Shown here piece after piece: positions 41,301 to 53,372 of a DNA stretch of 64,000 nucleotides. Location: positions 32,589,455 to 32,653,454 of the forward strand of contig CP154954.1 in the NCBI GenBank assembly GCA_039621445.1, written 5' to 3'. The translations under genes and the position numbers were made by a program. The notes under the pieces are model-generated. The model was not told the origin of the DNA and did not search any database. It saw only the letters and a program-made list of their open reading frames with translations. The stretch is from Euglena gracilis (taxonomy: Eukaryota; Euglenida; Euglenophyceae; Euglenales). Position 1 is the stretch's first letter. Each line of letters opens with the position of its first letter.

Positions 41301-42546
41301 AAGGGGGGCTGAGAAAATCACCCAAGGCATCCAGCGGCAATGTGAAATCTGCCAAGCCTGTGACCCCTCTCGAGCACCTTTCAAGTGTGCTCTCGAAGCC
41401 ACCCCTGTGCCACCGTTCCTCATGGACAGTGTGGCAGTGGACCTGTTCGCCATGCCTGAGGTGACACACGAGGGCCAGGTGTATGATCACCTGGCCCTGT
41501 GCGTGGACCGTGAGAGTGGGTGGACAGTGGCCACCCCCCACAAGTACAAGGGCCTGACAGCTGAGGTGGTGGCCAAGGCCATGTTCCGCCACTGGGACAT
41601 GTTTGGGGTGCCCTCTGTGGTGACCTCGGACCGTGGCCCCCACTTCGCTTCGGCTTGGTGGCAAACAATGTGCGCCGCCATGGGGGTGAGGCGTGCCTAA
41701 GGGCAGGCCTACCACCACCAGGCCAACGGTCGGGCAGAGGTGGCAGGCCAACGGGAGATGAACACCCTGTCCAAGCTCATCGCCGACCTGTCGGAGAAGG
41801 AGGCCTCATGGGTGGTGCTGTTACCCAGGGTCCTCCGGCACCTGCACGATGTGCCAGGGGAGTCCTGCTTGTCGCCCTACGAGGTGGTCTTCGGGCGGCA
41901 CCGGCCACTCCAAGGCCTGCCCCACCAGCCCCCACGAGAGGCCGAGGGGGCAGCCGACTTCGTGGCACGGATGCGGGCTATGGCCTCAACCTTGAATGCC
42001 CTGCACGCCAAACGGTGGGCTTCCATCAACGCCAAGAGAAGGGACCCACCTCCCCTGGAGGTCGGTGCCAAGGTGTGGTACCGCCCCGAGACACAGCCGC
42101 GCACAGACAAGTTGGCCACCAAGTGGAAAAGGGGGACTGTGGTGGCCCGCCGGGGTCGCCACTCGTATGTGGTGGAGCTGGCCCCGGGGGTCCGCCAAGA
42201 GGCACACCGGAGCCAACTCAAGCTCCACACAGAGGATGAGTTCTCCACCGACCCCCTCCCACTTTTCTATTTCAACGACAAGGCGGCCCCCCTGGAGGTG
42301 GGCCCGGATGAGTGGGTGGTGGAGGAGATCGTGGGCAGCCGGAACAACCCGGAAACGGGCGTCCCGGAATTTCAGGTGAGGTGGAAAAATTGGGATCCGA
42401 CGGATCTCCAATGGCTGCCATGGTCGGATTTCTTCCCATTCTACAACGAGGATGTGGTGGACTATTGTGCAGCGAAGGGGATCCCGTTGGAGGTGGTGGG
42501 ACTTCTCCGCCCCGGGAGGAAAGGGGGGCGGGGTCGAAGGCAATAG
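38350..42546 (+). pseudogene. Pol of element A, copy 1 (protease to chromodomain, broken)
   Basis: It continues A's protease directly after DTG (AEVNLVRRG, ADIHVEAIIGFPWL). RT has VVDFRALNEA, SVLDLKDAFHQ and YVDD (about 39541-39552). RNase H has LRVDASDKA, EKETYAIILAL, LTDHKSLEAW and ENVVADALSRW. The linker contains VDEFGNE (40828-40848). Integrase shows CEICQAC, AVDLFAM and SDRGPHF, then YHHQANGRAE. The chromodomain-like end has FQVRWKNWDP. Lesions: UGA for a Trp codon at 39238-39240 (copy 2 has TGG), a +1 shift near 39560 after YVDD, another shift near 40540-40680, UGA at 41044-41046, and UAA at 41698-41700 where B has Tyr. Not functional. Confidence 0.9.
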
Positions 42547-44181
42547 GGGGAGGGTTTTAGGTGGAAGCAGGGGGAAATTGGGTGCGGGGACTGTGGTGGT
42601 GGCGGAGCACCCCTACGTCCCTGGCCCTGATTCTGATTTTGTTTGTGTGGTTGTTATTCGTGTCTTCGCAGGTTCAACTTCAATTTCAAATTCAGATTTC
42701 AAACCCCTGCGACTGCCCCTTGGCTACGGGCGTGGGGCCGGTGGCCCCAGAAGCCGGGGGCCTGGTGGCCCTCTCAAGGGGACAGGACGGCCGGGCGGGG
42801 CGAGGAGGCCGCACAACTGCACGGGGGGGGGCTCCCATCCCCAAGGGCCCCTGGGGGGCGCACATTCTCCCCTCCCAGGGCTGGCCTCGCCCAACACCCA
42901 CGGCCACAGAGCGCCTGCCCAGGGCGAGTGCCCCCCGGCGCCCACTCGCCGCACGTGCTCAACACCGCACGGTGCAGTACCCGGGCGCCGAGGGGGCCCA
43001 CGAGGCCGCTAGGGCCCAAGGGGGGGTCTCGAGCCCCTGCATTCCTTCAGTTCTGCCCTTCACATCACCGTTTGATTTCTTTTTCGATTTCAGTTCTGAA
43101 TTTTGGAGGGCCCCGCCAAGGCGGGGGGGCTGACGGCGGACACCCCTCCTCGGCCCACCATGCCGGGGGGGGGGGCACCTACCATTTTAACCAATTTTTG
43201 ATGGTTGGCCACACACCTCTTCGGCCCACCGTGCCGAGGGAGGGGGGGGGGGGCGCCTGCCAATTCTTCCCTATTTTTGACGGTTGGCTGCCCCCCTCAT
43301 CGGCCAACCGTGCCGACGGAAAGGGGCGGGCGGCCTGGGCGCCTGCCGATTTTTTTGCTGTCGTCCACACCCCTCCTCGGCCCACCATGTCGGGGGAGGG
43401 GGGGGGGGGCGTCTGCTGATTTTCCACTTTTTTTAAAAAAAATTCACCCCGTCGGCCAATTTTTGAAGTTAACCACGCCAAGGGCGGGGGGCAAGCGCCA
43501 AACCCCCTCCGCATCGGAGGGAGCAGGGGGGGGGGCAGCCCCCAGCCCCCCTCTCAAGAGGACGGGCCACGGCCAAGGCGGCCCAGCCCACAACGCGGGG
43601 GGGGGGGGAAGCCCCAACCCCCTCCACAGGGGGGGGGGGCAGTCCCCTCCTCCAGGGAACGGGCCCCACCCAAGACGCCTCCCCGGCGCCCCCTCCAGCA
43701 CGCACCCCTGCCAAGCCCCCGGGGGCCTTTTGCCCCGGGATACCGGGCAAGGCGGGGCGGCCCTGCTGGGTTGGTCAAATGTTTCCTTCCCAACATGCAA
43801 GAGCTTTCCACCCCAGGCCAAGCGGGGCCTGGGGGGGATCACAATTACACATTGGCATCGAGTGTTTCGGGGGGGGGGGCAGTCCGCCCCTACCCCTGGG
43901 CCAAGAAGGCTCACGGGACCGGAGGGGGAGCGGAGGGGCCCCAAGCGGTGCCTTCACGGGTCACGAGCCCGGAGGCGCCCGTCCCCCTTCTCGCCCCTCC
44001 CCTGTACCCCCTCCCCGACAGCACGCGCCACACACGGCACGTGGCGCCACCGCTTGTGCGTTTCAACAAGAAAAAAATACAACTTTTTTCAGAGGCGGGA
44101 AAGCAAAAAGGGGGGGGCGGCACCTCGGACCGGCAAAGGAGTCCAACTTAAATTGCACGGCAATTTTTTTGAGGAGGGGAG
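42547..44181 (+). repeat. 3' untranslated region of element A with hairpin/G-run repeats (copy 1)
   Basis: No gene; the long open frames are Gly/Pro/Arg-rich shadows. From about 43130 to 43450 four units of 80-100 bp repeat, each with TCGGCCCACCATGCCG or a variant (a CGGC...GCCG stem), a G run, and CAATTTTTGA/GGTTGGC. A splice-acceptor-like TCTTCGCAG lies near 42663-42671. The PPT GAGGAGGGGAG (44171-44181) abuts the LTR. Confidence 0.7.
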
Positions 44182-44861
44182 TGTGCGCGGTCCGAGGGTG
44201 CCCGCCCCAAGGAGGGGTCCCAAGGGGGCCCAAAGGGGCCACGAAGGGCCGCGAGGGGGCTCCAAGGCCCCCAAGGGCCTTTTGAGGCCCCGCTGGCCCC
44301 CAAGGGGGCCCCACAGCCCATTTTGACCAAGCCAAGGGAAGGTAAAGGAGGGGGCAGGTTGAGAGGGCCAACAGGCAACCCCCAAGGGGATGCGCAAGCC
44401 CTGCTGGGCTTTGCGCATGCATGCGCACCCCCTTGGTGGGCGCTCAGATGGCGCAATTCATTAGGAATTGCGCAAAGTATACCAAGTAGCCCCCCCCCAG
44501 CTGTAGCCCCCCTCCAATTGTACATTTTCTGTTCACAGTGCTCTGTTCACACTCTGTCATTGTGTTCACAAATTTTTTTCTTGCAAGTCAATTCAAGGAC
44601 AAATCAAGGAAATACAAATAACAAATTTCAAGTTCAAGTCTCATTGATCAAGAATTGAAGTTCATTTGTAAAGACAAAGGTATGTCTTTTACCCATTATT
44701 CAACATCTCCATCTAACACCAACACCCACCCCTACCCTACTTTTTCAACAAGGAGAAAACCCCCACCAGGTGGGCCCGACGGGCTCAAATTTTACGGATC
44801 CTACGCGGGTTGCGCCGCCAGGGGTCCCTTCACAGGTACCTCAGGAGGGTCAGCCCTTACA
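44182..44861 (+). repeat. 3' LTR of element A (copy 1)
   Basis: 680 bp, TGTGCG...TTACA. The following bases are CCAT, one change from the CCCT duplication kept in copy 2. Confidence 0.9.
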
Positions 44862-45124
44862 CCATGTCAATTTCCCATCTGCTGATGGGGTATGCCAATA
44901 ATTCTTCTGAAGGTACCCAGTTGACTTGGAGGTTGAATTGGTGCTCCATGCACCACTTGAAAAATGGTCTCAGCATTTTGTTGAAGGGTCCTTTCTGCCC
45001 CCACCTTTTGTTAGGTAAAAGTAAATTACCTGGTTGTCCACTGACAAGGAAACGGTTTCCCCAGGTTTGCTCAAACTTTTCACAGTGCTGATTGCTGCAC
45101 TGAGCTCCTTAACATTGATGTGCA
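44862..45124 (-). pseudogene. DIRS RNase H fragment (copy 1 of the duplication)
   Basis: This is the minus-strand DIRS sequence into which A inserted, duplicated together with A's 3' end. It corresponds to 55686-55949 but has more changes (for example GGTATGCCAATAATTC against GGTCTGCCAGGCATTC). Confidence 0.8.
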
Positions 45125-45127
45125 TGT

Positions 45128-46993
45128 GGTCCCATTCTATGCCCCTTCACAGATGCAGGTGGACCCCATCACAGGGCTGAGGCCCTGGGAAAAATGACGG
45201 GAGTTTCCTCGTCATTGATTTCATTTTTTATTTCTCCCCTGAAATCTTCAAACACCACCACACCCTGGTTTGGGTGAGAATGGTGTGGGCAATCGAGGAT
45301 ATTTCATTGCCCCGTTGATTTTTCTGTCATTTTCCATTGAACTCCCGTGAAAGGATTTCAAGGGTGAATGAAAGATTCTCGTGGCTAGGCGGAAACTAGC
45401 CCGGGATCTTATTTTTTGCACGGGTGGGTGATTTCCAATCAAAGGATCCCACCCTGGAACGGGAAGGGAGATTGCCAACAACAACAAAAGCGAAACGTTG
45501 AATGAGTGCATGATTGCCACCCGTTTTGTTTATGTTGTTGTGGGTGGATTCCGGTTTGGAAGTTTCACCAAAAATTCTTAAAGAGGACAAACCACCGGAA
45601 GCACAACCGAGGGTTTGTTCTTTTGACAACCTTCTCCAAGTATTGGGGGGGGGGTTAATGGCAATGTGGCTTTGAGGTTGCCCCGTCGGTTTGGCTCGGC
45701 TAAGCCACATTGCTAAATTTTCGGTGTGCATGGTTTGCCACCACACTAAGGGAAGGCAAACCGGCACAAAAGGAAGACGCCGAAGCCCATCGACTTGAAC
45801 AACAACAAAAATTGTCGAGTCAATGGCTTTGGCGACCATCACCACTTGGGGGCATTATTGCCCGTCCACCGTCATGGTGTTGAATTTATCCATTGGTGAT
45901 GGTGTATTGTTGTATTATTGGGATTTTGGTTGTATTTTTGGTGTGGTCCCGTTTCGTCTGCCTACTCAGGTCCATCAACAAGGCTGAAGCAGCTGATTTT
46001 TGGTATTGATGGACGAGGAGGTGGAGTTGATGTGTGAGCATGCGGAGATGGTAACTTTGCCGTCTGCCGTTTGCAACTCGCTCTGACCACTACACCTGTT
46101 TTCGCACCTGTTTTCAAGAAAGAGGAATCTGTGGTTTTTCATTTCTCCCTTCTCACGGGTCGGTGACACTCGTGGGGGAGTCCTTTTCTCCAATCGGTTT
46201 GATTGGGTTGTACAATCATACCCCCCACCTTTGGGCAAGTGGAGCCCGAAACCCCGGTCAGCTTGATCGGGGGGGGGGGGCGTGTTATCACTTCCAAAAA
46301 AAAAAGAAGTGAGTGGTCTTTTTCAACCTCCCCACCGGGGGGGGGGGGCAAGGCAAGCCCTCCCTTTGCCCGGGGGGGGGGCGGTTGCCCAAGGCTTTCC
46401 CCTCGGGGGGGGGGGGCAAGGCAAGCCTTCCCTTTGCCCGGGGGGGGGGGGGCGGTTGCCCAAGGCTTTCCCCTCGGGGGGGGCAAGTCAAGCCCACCTC
46501 TCGCCGGGGGGGGGGGGGGGGCAATCTTCTCCCCAAGTCCTTCCCCTCGGGGGGGGGGGGGCAAGTCAAGCCCACCTCTCGCCGGGGGGGGGGAATCTTT
46601 TCCCCAAGGCCTTCCCCTCGGGGGGGGGGCTGATTTTCATCTATCACCGAAAGGATTTTTGGTGATAATGAACCCTCCATTCCCTTCACGGTTGGGAATA
46701 CCGTGGGGGGGGGGCTGATTTTTATCCATTCAAGAAAGGATTTTTTTTGAGTGGTGTTGGACCGCCATTTCCTTTCACGGTGGTGAGAACCGTGGGGGGG
46801 GGGGGCTCGGTGTGGTGGAACGGTATCTATGGGTTATAGATTCCTCCTCACCATTACGCCACCACTTATTCACATTGCCGAACAATGTTGTCGCAATTGC
46901 GTTGCAAAAATTCAAAGTGTCTTTCATTCCCATCCCAAGGAAAGCGAGAAGGAGGGGGGGTGAAACCCCTGAGTTTCGTCGCAAGGGGGGGAG
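45128..46993 (+). repeat. 3' untranslated region of element B (copy 2)
   Basis: Equivalent to 34322-36172. The G-run array is at about 46265-46630, with the CACGGT/ACCGTG hairpins after it and the PPT at the end. G-run lengths differ from copy 1 at nearly every run. Confidence 0.75.
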
Positions 46994-48099
46994 TGACGAC
47001 CTTTTGAGGTCGACCGCCGGGCGGCGGAGTTTTTCCCTTTTAGAAGGCCTTTTTAAGGGCGGTTTAGCTCTAATTTTAAGGCTTTCTAAAGATTTCCATT
47101 AAAATTCCCTCTCCTAGGGCGCCCATGGTTTGGTTGTGCAAGGAGAGAGATTGAGTGATGCTAGGTATTCCCAAAGGGAGATTTTGGGTCTATTTAGCAT
47201 ATTTTTAAGCTTTTTATGCATTTTTCCTTTGGTTTTAAGGGAAAATGTTGGATTTGGTGAGAGCGCTTGCAAGCGCTTGGAACAGAATTTTAAGAGATTG
47301 GCGCCTGAGTTCCTGGAGTTTTTGCAGGGGTTTGCAAAGCTCAATAATGATGGAATTCAGCATAATTTATCAAAATCAAGGGGGGAAACCTTAATTTCGA
47401 CCTGGGTTGGTTGATTTTGATGCAATGGGCAAGAATTTGGGATTTGAGAGCGCTTAGGAATCAGCGCACTCAATCCTAAATTTAACTGCCCATCAAGGGC
47501 ATCAAAATCACTTTCTTTTCACAGGGTTTTCCTCTTCACTTGTTTCACCACTGAATTTGTTGTGTCAATTACAACCAATTACATTCAATCATTGAACTTG
47601 GATTTACAATTGGAATTGCAAACGGAAGGACAACAAATCAATCAAGAATGCTCAATTGAAGAAGGTGAGGTTTGTCTTCCCCCCACCTCATCTGTGGGAA
47701 AAGGGGCAGGGGGGTGGGACTCCTCAAATCGAGCAACCACAGGCCAATTTTCTCCCCAAAACCCCCTTTTGGCCCAGAAACTGTGAGAAATGACACCCAG
47801 GGGGGGGTGTTGGCTCTCACTGGCTCAGCTGAGCAGGGAGGGGTCGAAACCCCAAAGGCACCCCCCTTGGAGATCCCAGTGACACCCCCCTCAGGGGTCG
47901 GGGAGGGTCCACTGGGACGTTCCTCCTTGGAAATGATGGCCCAGTTTCGGCCACAGGGGGGGCCAGAATGGGAAAAAATTTCCGACACAAGTCGGCTCGA
48001 GGAGCCAAAAAACGATCCTACGCCGGAAACTGGCCTGGGGCGGGGGTTTCCGCTTCACCCCAGTGCTGCCGAGGGACATGGCAGCACGGGTGTGAAACA
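46994..48099 (+). repeat. 3' LTR of element B (copy 2)
   Basis: 1106 bp, same ends as copy 1, followed by CCAC (48100-48103). Confidence 0.9.
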
Positions 48100-48103
48100 C
48101 CAC

Positions 48104-48573
48104 ACAATTCATTTTTTGAGGCACTGTTGGCCAAAGTCCCTGATTTTTTTTAAAAAAATCGAAATCGAAGTCTCACACAATGAAAGCTGCCAAAAAGGAT
48201 TTTCACCGAGGGGGTAGCGTGGGACTTAGGCCTTGGGGTGGAGTGCCCAGAGTTTGTTTTGTTTGGAATCGTTTTTCGGATTTTGTGTCCAAAGACCCGT
48301 TCCCCATGCTTGTCGGAGGAAAGGGGTGGGGGTTGTTCCCCGTAGACCTGATTTTTCAGAGTCCCCCAAGGTGCCCGATATTATGGCTGGGGGGGGTTAG
48401 ACTCGTAACGCAGATTTTCAAAAAAAAAAAGGCGACAGGACCCGTTTCAAAAAAAACCAGAATTTTCGCCCCCCACAAAAAAATTAAAAAAACAGAATTT
48501 TCTCTCCCCGTTTTTGCACGGGGGGGGGGGGGGGGAAAAAAAACGGGTCCGACTAACGTCGCAAGGGAGGGGG
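48104..48573 (+). other. 3' internal end of element E (copy 2) with PPT
   Basis: Equivalent to 37282-37746. It ends in the purine tract GCAAGGGAGGGGG before the LTR. Confidence 0.7.
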
Positions 48574-49172
48574 TGTCGGCTGCCGCTGGCGTCGGCAGCC
48601 ACAAAATTCCCAAAAATTCCCAAAAAACCCCCGGTAGGAATAACCAAAGCAAGTCAACCGCCACGCGATTGGAATTGGAACCCCAGCAATTTCCAGGAAG
48701 AATTTTCAGAATTCGATTTGAGAATCACAGAAGTAGAAAAGTCAATTGAGAATTGAAGAATCAAAAGAGACAATTCCAAAGAAGCCAAGGCATTCATTTC
48801 CATATTATTTTTTCCTCTCAACTCCTGAACTCAAAGGTACTCACCTACCCTCTCCAGCCAGGTTTGTTTTGTGCTGTGATTTGCTCACCTAAGTAGGTGG
48901 GTTGGTTTTGTCATTGTTGAATTTCATCCTGAAAGTTCAAAGTTGGAAAATGGGAAAAAAACAACAATGGAGGGAAAAAAAGATCCTACGCGGGGCAACT
49001 GCGGACCCCGGGTCGGGGGGGCACACCTCACCCCCTTTACCGCCGGTTGGCATGTTCGAAAACGGGTCCCAATTTCAGAAAGGCCCTGGCCTGAGCCCTC
49101 CAGGGCCGGAAAAAAGTGGTTGCGGCCCCGGCAGCCCCCCCGGGGGGCGAGCGGGGTCCCCGACCCCCAACA
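48574..49172 (+). repeat. 3' LTR of element E (copy 2)
   Basis: 599 bp, TGTCGG...CCAACA, followed by AGGG (49173-49176). Confidence 0.9.
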
Positions 49173-49176
49173 AGGG

Positions 49177-52100
49177 GCAGAGGTGAACCTGGTCCGAAGA
49201 GGCATGCTACCCAGCACATACCTCCTGCCTGCCCCCAAGCCCCTGTCCCTGGTGACGGCTAGTGGAGCCAAGATAGAAGGGGGGGAACGTGAGGCAACCC
49301 TGGGCCTGGTCCTCCGGCGGGAGGGGGGCCTGGGTCAGGGGGAAGGGGCCTTGTGGACGGCCCCAGCCTCCTTCTATGAGGCAGACATCCACGTGGAGGC
49401 CATCATCGGCTTTCCGTGGCTGGAGGAAAACCAGCTGGGGTGTTACCACATCTCCGAGCCTTGGCATTGAGGGGAGAGCAGGTGGTCCTCCTTCGGCGAC
49501 ATGATGCGGAGGGTGAGCAAGTTCAGCCAGCAGCCCACAAAAAGGCACAAAGGCGAGTGAAAATGGTGGAAAGAGTCAGAGCACTGCGGCCTGCTTTGCC
49601 AGAGGCAGCCCTGGGGGAGGACACCGAGGAGCCTGAGTGGGAGGAAAACCCCCTGCACGACGATGAGGCGACCCAGGAGACAGTGGCCAAGGAACTCCTG
49701 TGGGCAGCCCGGGAGGTCGAAGCACGGGCAGCCCAAGGGGTCATCCTTGTTGCCGAAGGGGAACAGGTGACCAGCCAGCGGGCTGAGGAGCTCCGGGCAG
49801 CCCTCCGGAGGGACTTCGAGGGGGAGGTTCTCCGGGACAGGATTTGGGGGGAAAGAATCGTTCGGGGGCCCCTGGGGGAAGGGAAAATCGAATTAAAACC
49901 GGGATCTGTGGCAAAGAAACAGAGGCCCATCCACCTGACGGGGGAGAGGCACAGGGCCTTGTGTGACCTAGTGGATGAGTGGGTTCGGGACAAGAAGGTG
50001 GAGGAGGGGGTGCCAAGTGCCTGGAGCAGCCCCACATTCGTGGTGGCCAAGAAACAACGGAAGTGGCGTGGGGTTGTGGATTTCCGGGCATTAAACGAGG
50101 CCACAGTGACGGATGCCTACCCCCTCCCCAGGATTGAAGACATCCTGGTGAGCCAGGGACGGAGGTACCTGTTCTCCGTCCTTGATCTCAAGGATGCCTT
50201 CCATCAGGTGCCCCTGCACGAAGACTCACGCCCATACACCTGCTGCAGCACCCTCCGAGGGTCCAAGCAGTGGTGTGTGGTCGTGATGGGCCTCAAAAAT
50301 GGAGTGGCCATTTTTCAGCGGGTGATCGACTACTCGCTGAGGGAAGTGGCTGATGTCGCCAACCCATACGTTGACGACATCATCGTGGTGTGGCACGGAG
50401 GAAGCTACCATGGAGGCACACGACCAGGACACCAGGCGAGTGTTAGGGGCACTGAGGAAACACCGCCTAGTCGTGGACAAAAACAAGTGCCGCTTCTTCG
50501 TAAGAGAAGTGGAATTCTGTGGCCACATTCTGGGGGGAGGAAAATGGAGGCCAGCACCGGGCAAACTCATGGCGCTGGAGAAGTGGGAGGAGCTCCGCAC
50601 GATCACAGCCCTCAGGGGCTTTCTGGGCTTCACCAACTACTACTCCAGCTACGTGAAGGAGTATGCCCGGTATGCAGCCCCCCTGATGGAACTCCTCAAG
50701 GTGGGACGTGTGGAAGGGGAAAAAGGCAGCAAAAAACCTGTGAAATTCGGCCAAGTGGAACGGGAGGCCTTCACCGCCCTGAAGCAGGAGCTCCTCCGCG
50801 GATTGGAGCTCCATACCATCAACCCGGACCAGCCATTCATCCTCCGGGTTGATGCGAGCGACAAGGCGGTGGGGGCAGCCCTGGAACAGTTTTTGGAGCC
50901 AACAGAGGGGATGCCCACAGCCGTGGAAGCCAATACACGGAAAACCGTGCCTGTGGCCTTCTGCTCCAGGAAACTCACGGCTGGACAGGTGAAAAGCTGG
51001 TCTCCGCGAGAGAAGGAGACCTACGCCATCATCCTGGACCTCCAGAAATGGGCCTCCTACATCGGCCTGCAGCCGGTGTTGGTCCTCACGGACCACAAGT
51101 CCCTGGAGGCCTGGGCCAAGGAAACCCTGGACACGCCCAGCGGACCTGCGGGAAGGCGGGGACGCTGGCATGAAATGTTCTCCCTATTTGACCTTCACGT
51201 GGTCTACATCCTGGTAAAGGAAAACGTGGTGGCGGATGCCCTCAGCCGGTGGGCATATCCTGCCTCCAAGGCATTTGCCGACATCAGCCTCCACGGGAGC
51301 GAGGAGGATGATGAGGCAATGAGGGCCATGATCGAAGAAGAACGGAGGGAAGAGCGGGAATGCGGGACACCGCACGGAGGGGAGGAACTCCACGTGGCGG
51401 TAACAACAGGCAGCGGGAGAGACACATCGCAGGCGGAACGGGCAGCAAAGCACAAACCTGCCCCAGCACCACAGATGGGGAGGGGGCTGAGGATTCAGTG
51501 CCAGGGGGCCCTGGACCTGACCCCACAGGGGGGGAGGGGCCTGTGGACGCCCCCTCGGGAGATTCGGGTCCCATCCTCGCGGGAGGGGAGGGGCCTGGTG
51601 TACCTGGGTTGGACACGCGGGAGACACGAGGTTCCCCACGTGCCCATCTTTTCGTGGATGAATTCGGGAATGAACAGCCGGCAAGAAGGGCGGGACCTGA
51701 GGAACACCAACCAGGGCGAAGAGTTCTGAGTGAGGACCTGCAGCCAAACCCCCTCATCGATGATCCCCACGGGGGGATCTCGGGGAACCTGTGGGGGAAC
51801 CAATTTCATTTTCTCCAGACACGGGGGTGCACACCCAGGAGGAGGTGGAGGAGGATCCCTCCATCCCAGTGATGGAAAGGGATTAGTCACGGGTCATATG
51901 AAAATTGCCCTGTGTGGGGGCCTGTTTATGCAACTGTGCAGGCCCCTGCAGGAGAGTGGCCTGAGGGAGTCCGTCTGTAGGAGGACAAAATGTACACGGA
52001 CGGGCTCCTCTGTGTGCCCACCAGCCTGATGGGGCTCGTGGTCCGGGCCCGCCACGGGGACGCGGGCCACCCAGGAGCCTCCAGGCTCTGGCACCAGATG

Positions 52101-53372
52101 GGGCGGTGGTACAGGTTCGCTGATCCAAGGGGGGTTGAGAAAATCACCCAAGGCATCCAGCGGCAATGTGAAATCTGCCAAGCCTGTGACCCCTCTCGAG
52201 CACCTTTCAAGTGTGCTCTCGAAGCCACCCCTGTGCCACCGTTCCTCATGGACAGTGTGGCAGTGGACCTGTTCGCCATGCCTGAGGTGACACACGAGGG
52301 CCAGGTGTATGATCACCTGGCCCTGTGCGTGGACCGTGAGAGTGGGTGGACAGTGGCCACCCCCCACAAGTACAAGGGCCTGACAGCTGAGGTGGTGGCC
52401 AAGGCCATGTTCCGCCACTGGGACATGTTTGGGGTGCCCTCTGTGGTGACCTCGGACCGTGGCCCCCACTTCGCTTCGGCTTGGTGGCAAACAATGTGCG
52501 CCGCCATGGGGGTGAGGCGTGCCTAAGGGCAGGCCTACCACCACCAGGCCAACGGTCGGGCAGAGGTGGCAGGCCAACGGGTGATGAACACCCTGTCCAA
52601 GCTCATCGCCGACCTGTCGGAGAAGGAGGCCTCATGGGTGGTGCTGTTACCCAGGGTCCTCCGGCACCTGCACGATGTGCCAGGGGAGTCCGGCTTGTCG
52701 CCCTACGAGGTGGTCTTCGGGCGGCACCGGCCACTCCAAGGCCTGCCCCACCAGCCCCCACGAGAGGCCGAGGGGGCAGCCGACTTCGTGGCACGGATGC
52801 GGGCTATGGCCTCAACCTTGAATGCCCTGCACGCCAAACGGTGGGCTTCCATCAACGCCAAGAGAAGGGACCCACCTCCCCTGGAGGTCGGTGGCAAGGT
52901 GTGGTACCGCCCCGAGACACAGCCGCGCACAGACAAGTTGGCCAGCAAGTGGAAAAGGGGGACTGTGGCGGCCCGCCGGGGTCGCCGCTCGTATGTGGTG
53001 GAGCTGGCCCCGGGGGTCCGCCAAGAGGCACACCGGAGCCAACTCAAGCTCCACACAGAGGATGAGTTCTCCACCGACCCCCTCCCACTTTTCTATTTCA
53101 ACGACAAGGCGGCCCCCCTGGAGGTGGGCCCGGATGAGTGGGTGGTGGAGGAGATCGTGGGCAGCCGGAACAACCCGGAAACGGGCGTCCCGGAATTTCA
53201 GGTGAGGTGGAAAAATTGGGATCCGACGGATCTCCAATGGCTGCCATGGTCGGATTTCTTCCCATCCTACAACGAGGATGTGGTGGACTATTGTGCAGCG
53301 AAGGGGATCCCGTTGGAGGTGGTGGGACTTCTCCGCCCCGGGAGGAAAGGGGGGCGGGGTCGAAGGCAATAG
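49177..53372 (+). pseudogene. Pol of element A, copy 2 (protease to chromodomain, broken)
   Basis: Same domains and shared lesions as copy 1: the +1 shift after YVDD, the linker shift, UGA before the integrase, and UAA at 52524-52526 in the integrase core. Private differences: the Trp codon mutated in copy 1 is intact here, a C is lost near 49436 after GFPWLEENQL, and a Tyr codon in the integrase N-terminal region has become UAG (51978-51980). Both copies are dead, but with different private damage, so they have drifted apart since the duplication. Confidence 0.9.

Larger units (their letters stand above)
12968..44861 (+). mobile_element. LTR retrotransposon A (Ty3/gypsy-like, chromodomain, two methyltransferase domains), interrupted by E
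   Basis: A spans 12968-19377 and resumes at 38350-44861, about 12.9 kb without the nested insertion. Order: 5' LTR, PBS, gag (coiled coil, capsid, zinc knuckles), Dam-like domain, C5-methyltransferase, protease, RT, RNase H, linker, integrase, chromodomain, G-rich 3' region, PPT, 3' LTR. Integrase after RT-RH and a terminal chromodomain fit the Ty3/gypsy chromovirus plan. It sits in a DIRS element and is itself split at the protease DTG by element E. Frameshifts, stops and an internal inversion make this copy non-functional. Its 3' half is repeated at 49177-55685. Confidence 0.85.
34322..45127. repeat. Tandem duplication, copy 1 (about 10.8 kb)
   Basis: This stretch (end of B, B 3' LTR, end of E, E 3' LTR, 3' half of A, A 3' LTR, 260 bp of DIRS) recurs as 45128-about 55949 with scattered substitutions and homopolymer differences. 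At the junction the DIRS sequence ending GATGTGCA (45124) is followed by TGT and then GGTCCCATTCTATG of B. The TGT belongs to neither side, as expected for end joining. An assembly artefact is possible but would not easily explain the filler. Confidence 0.85.

Noticed and set aside
42561-44326. Long Gly/Pro/Arg-rich frames downstream of A's pol (also 53278-55153)
   Set aside because: They are open in several frames at once because of G/C-run repeats and lack any domain.
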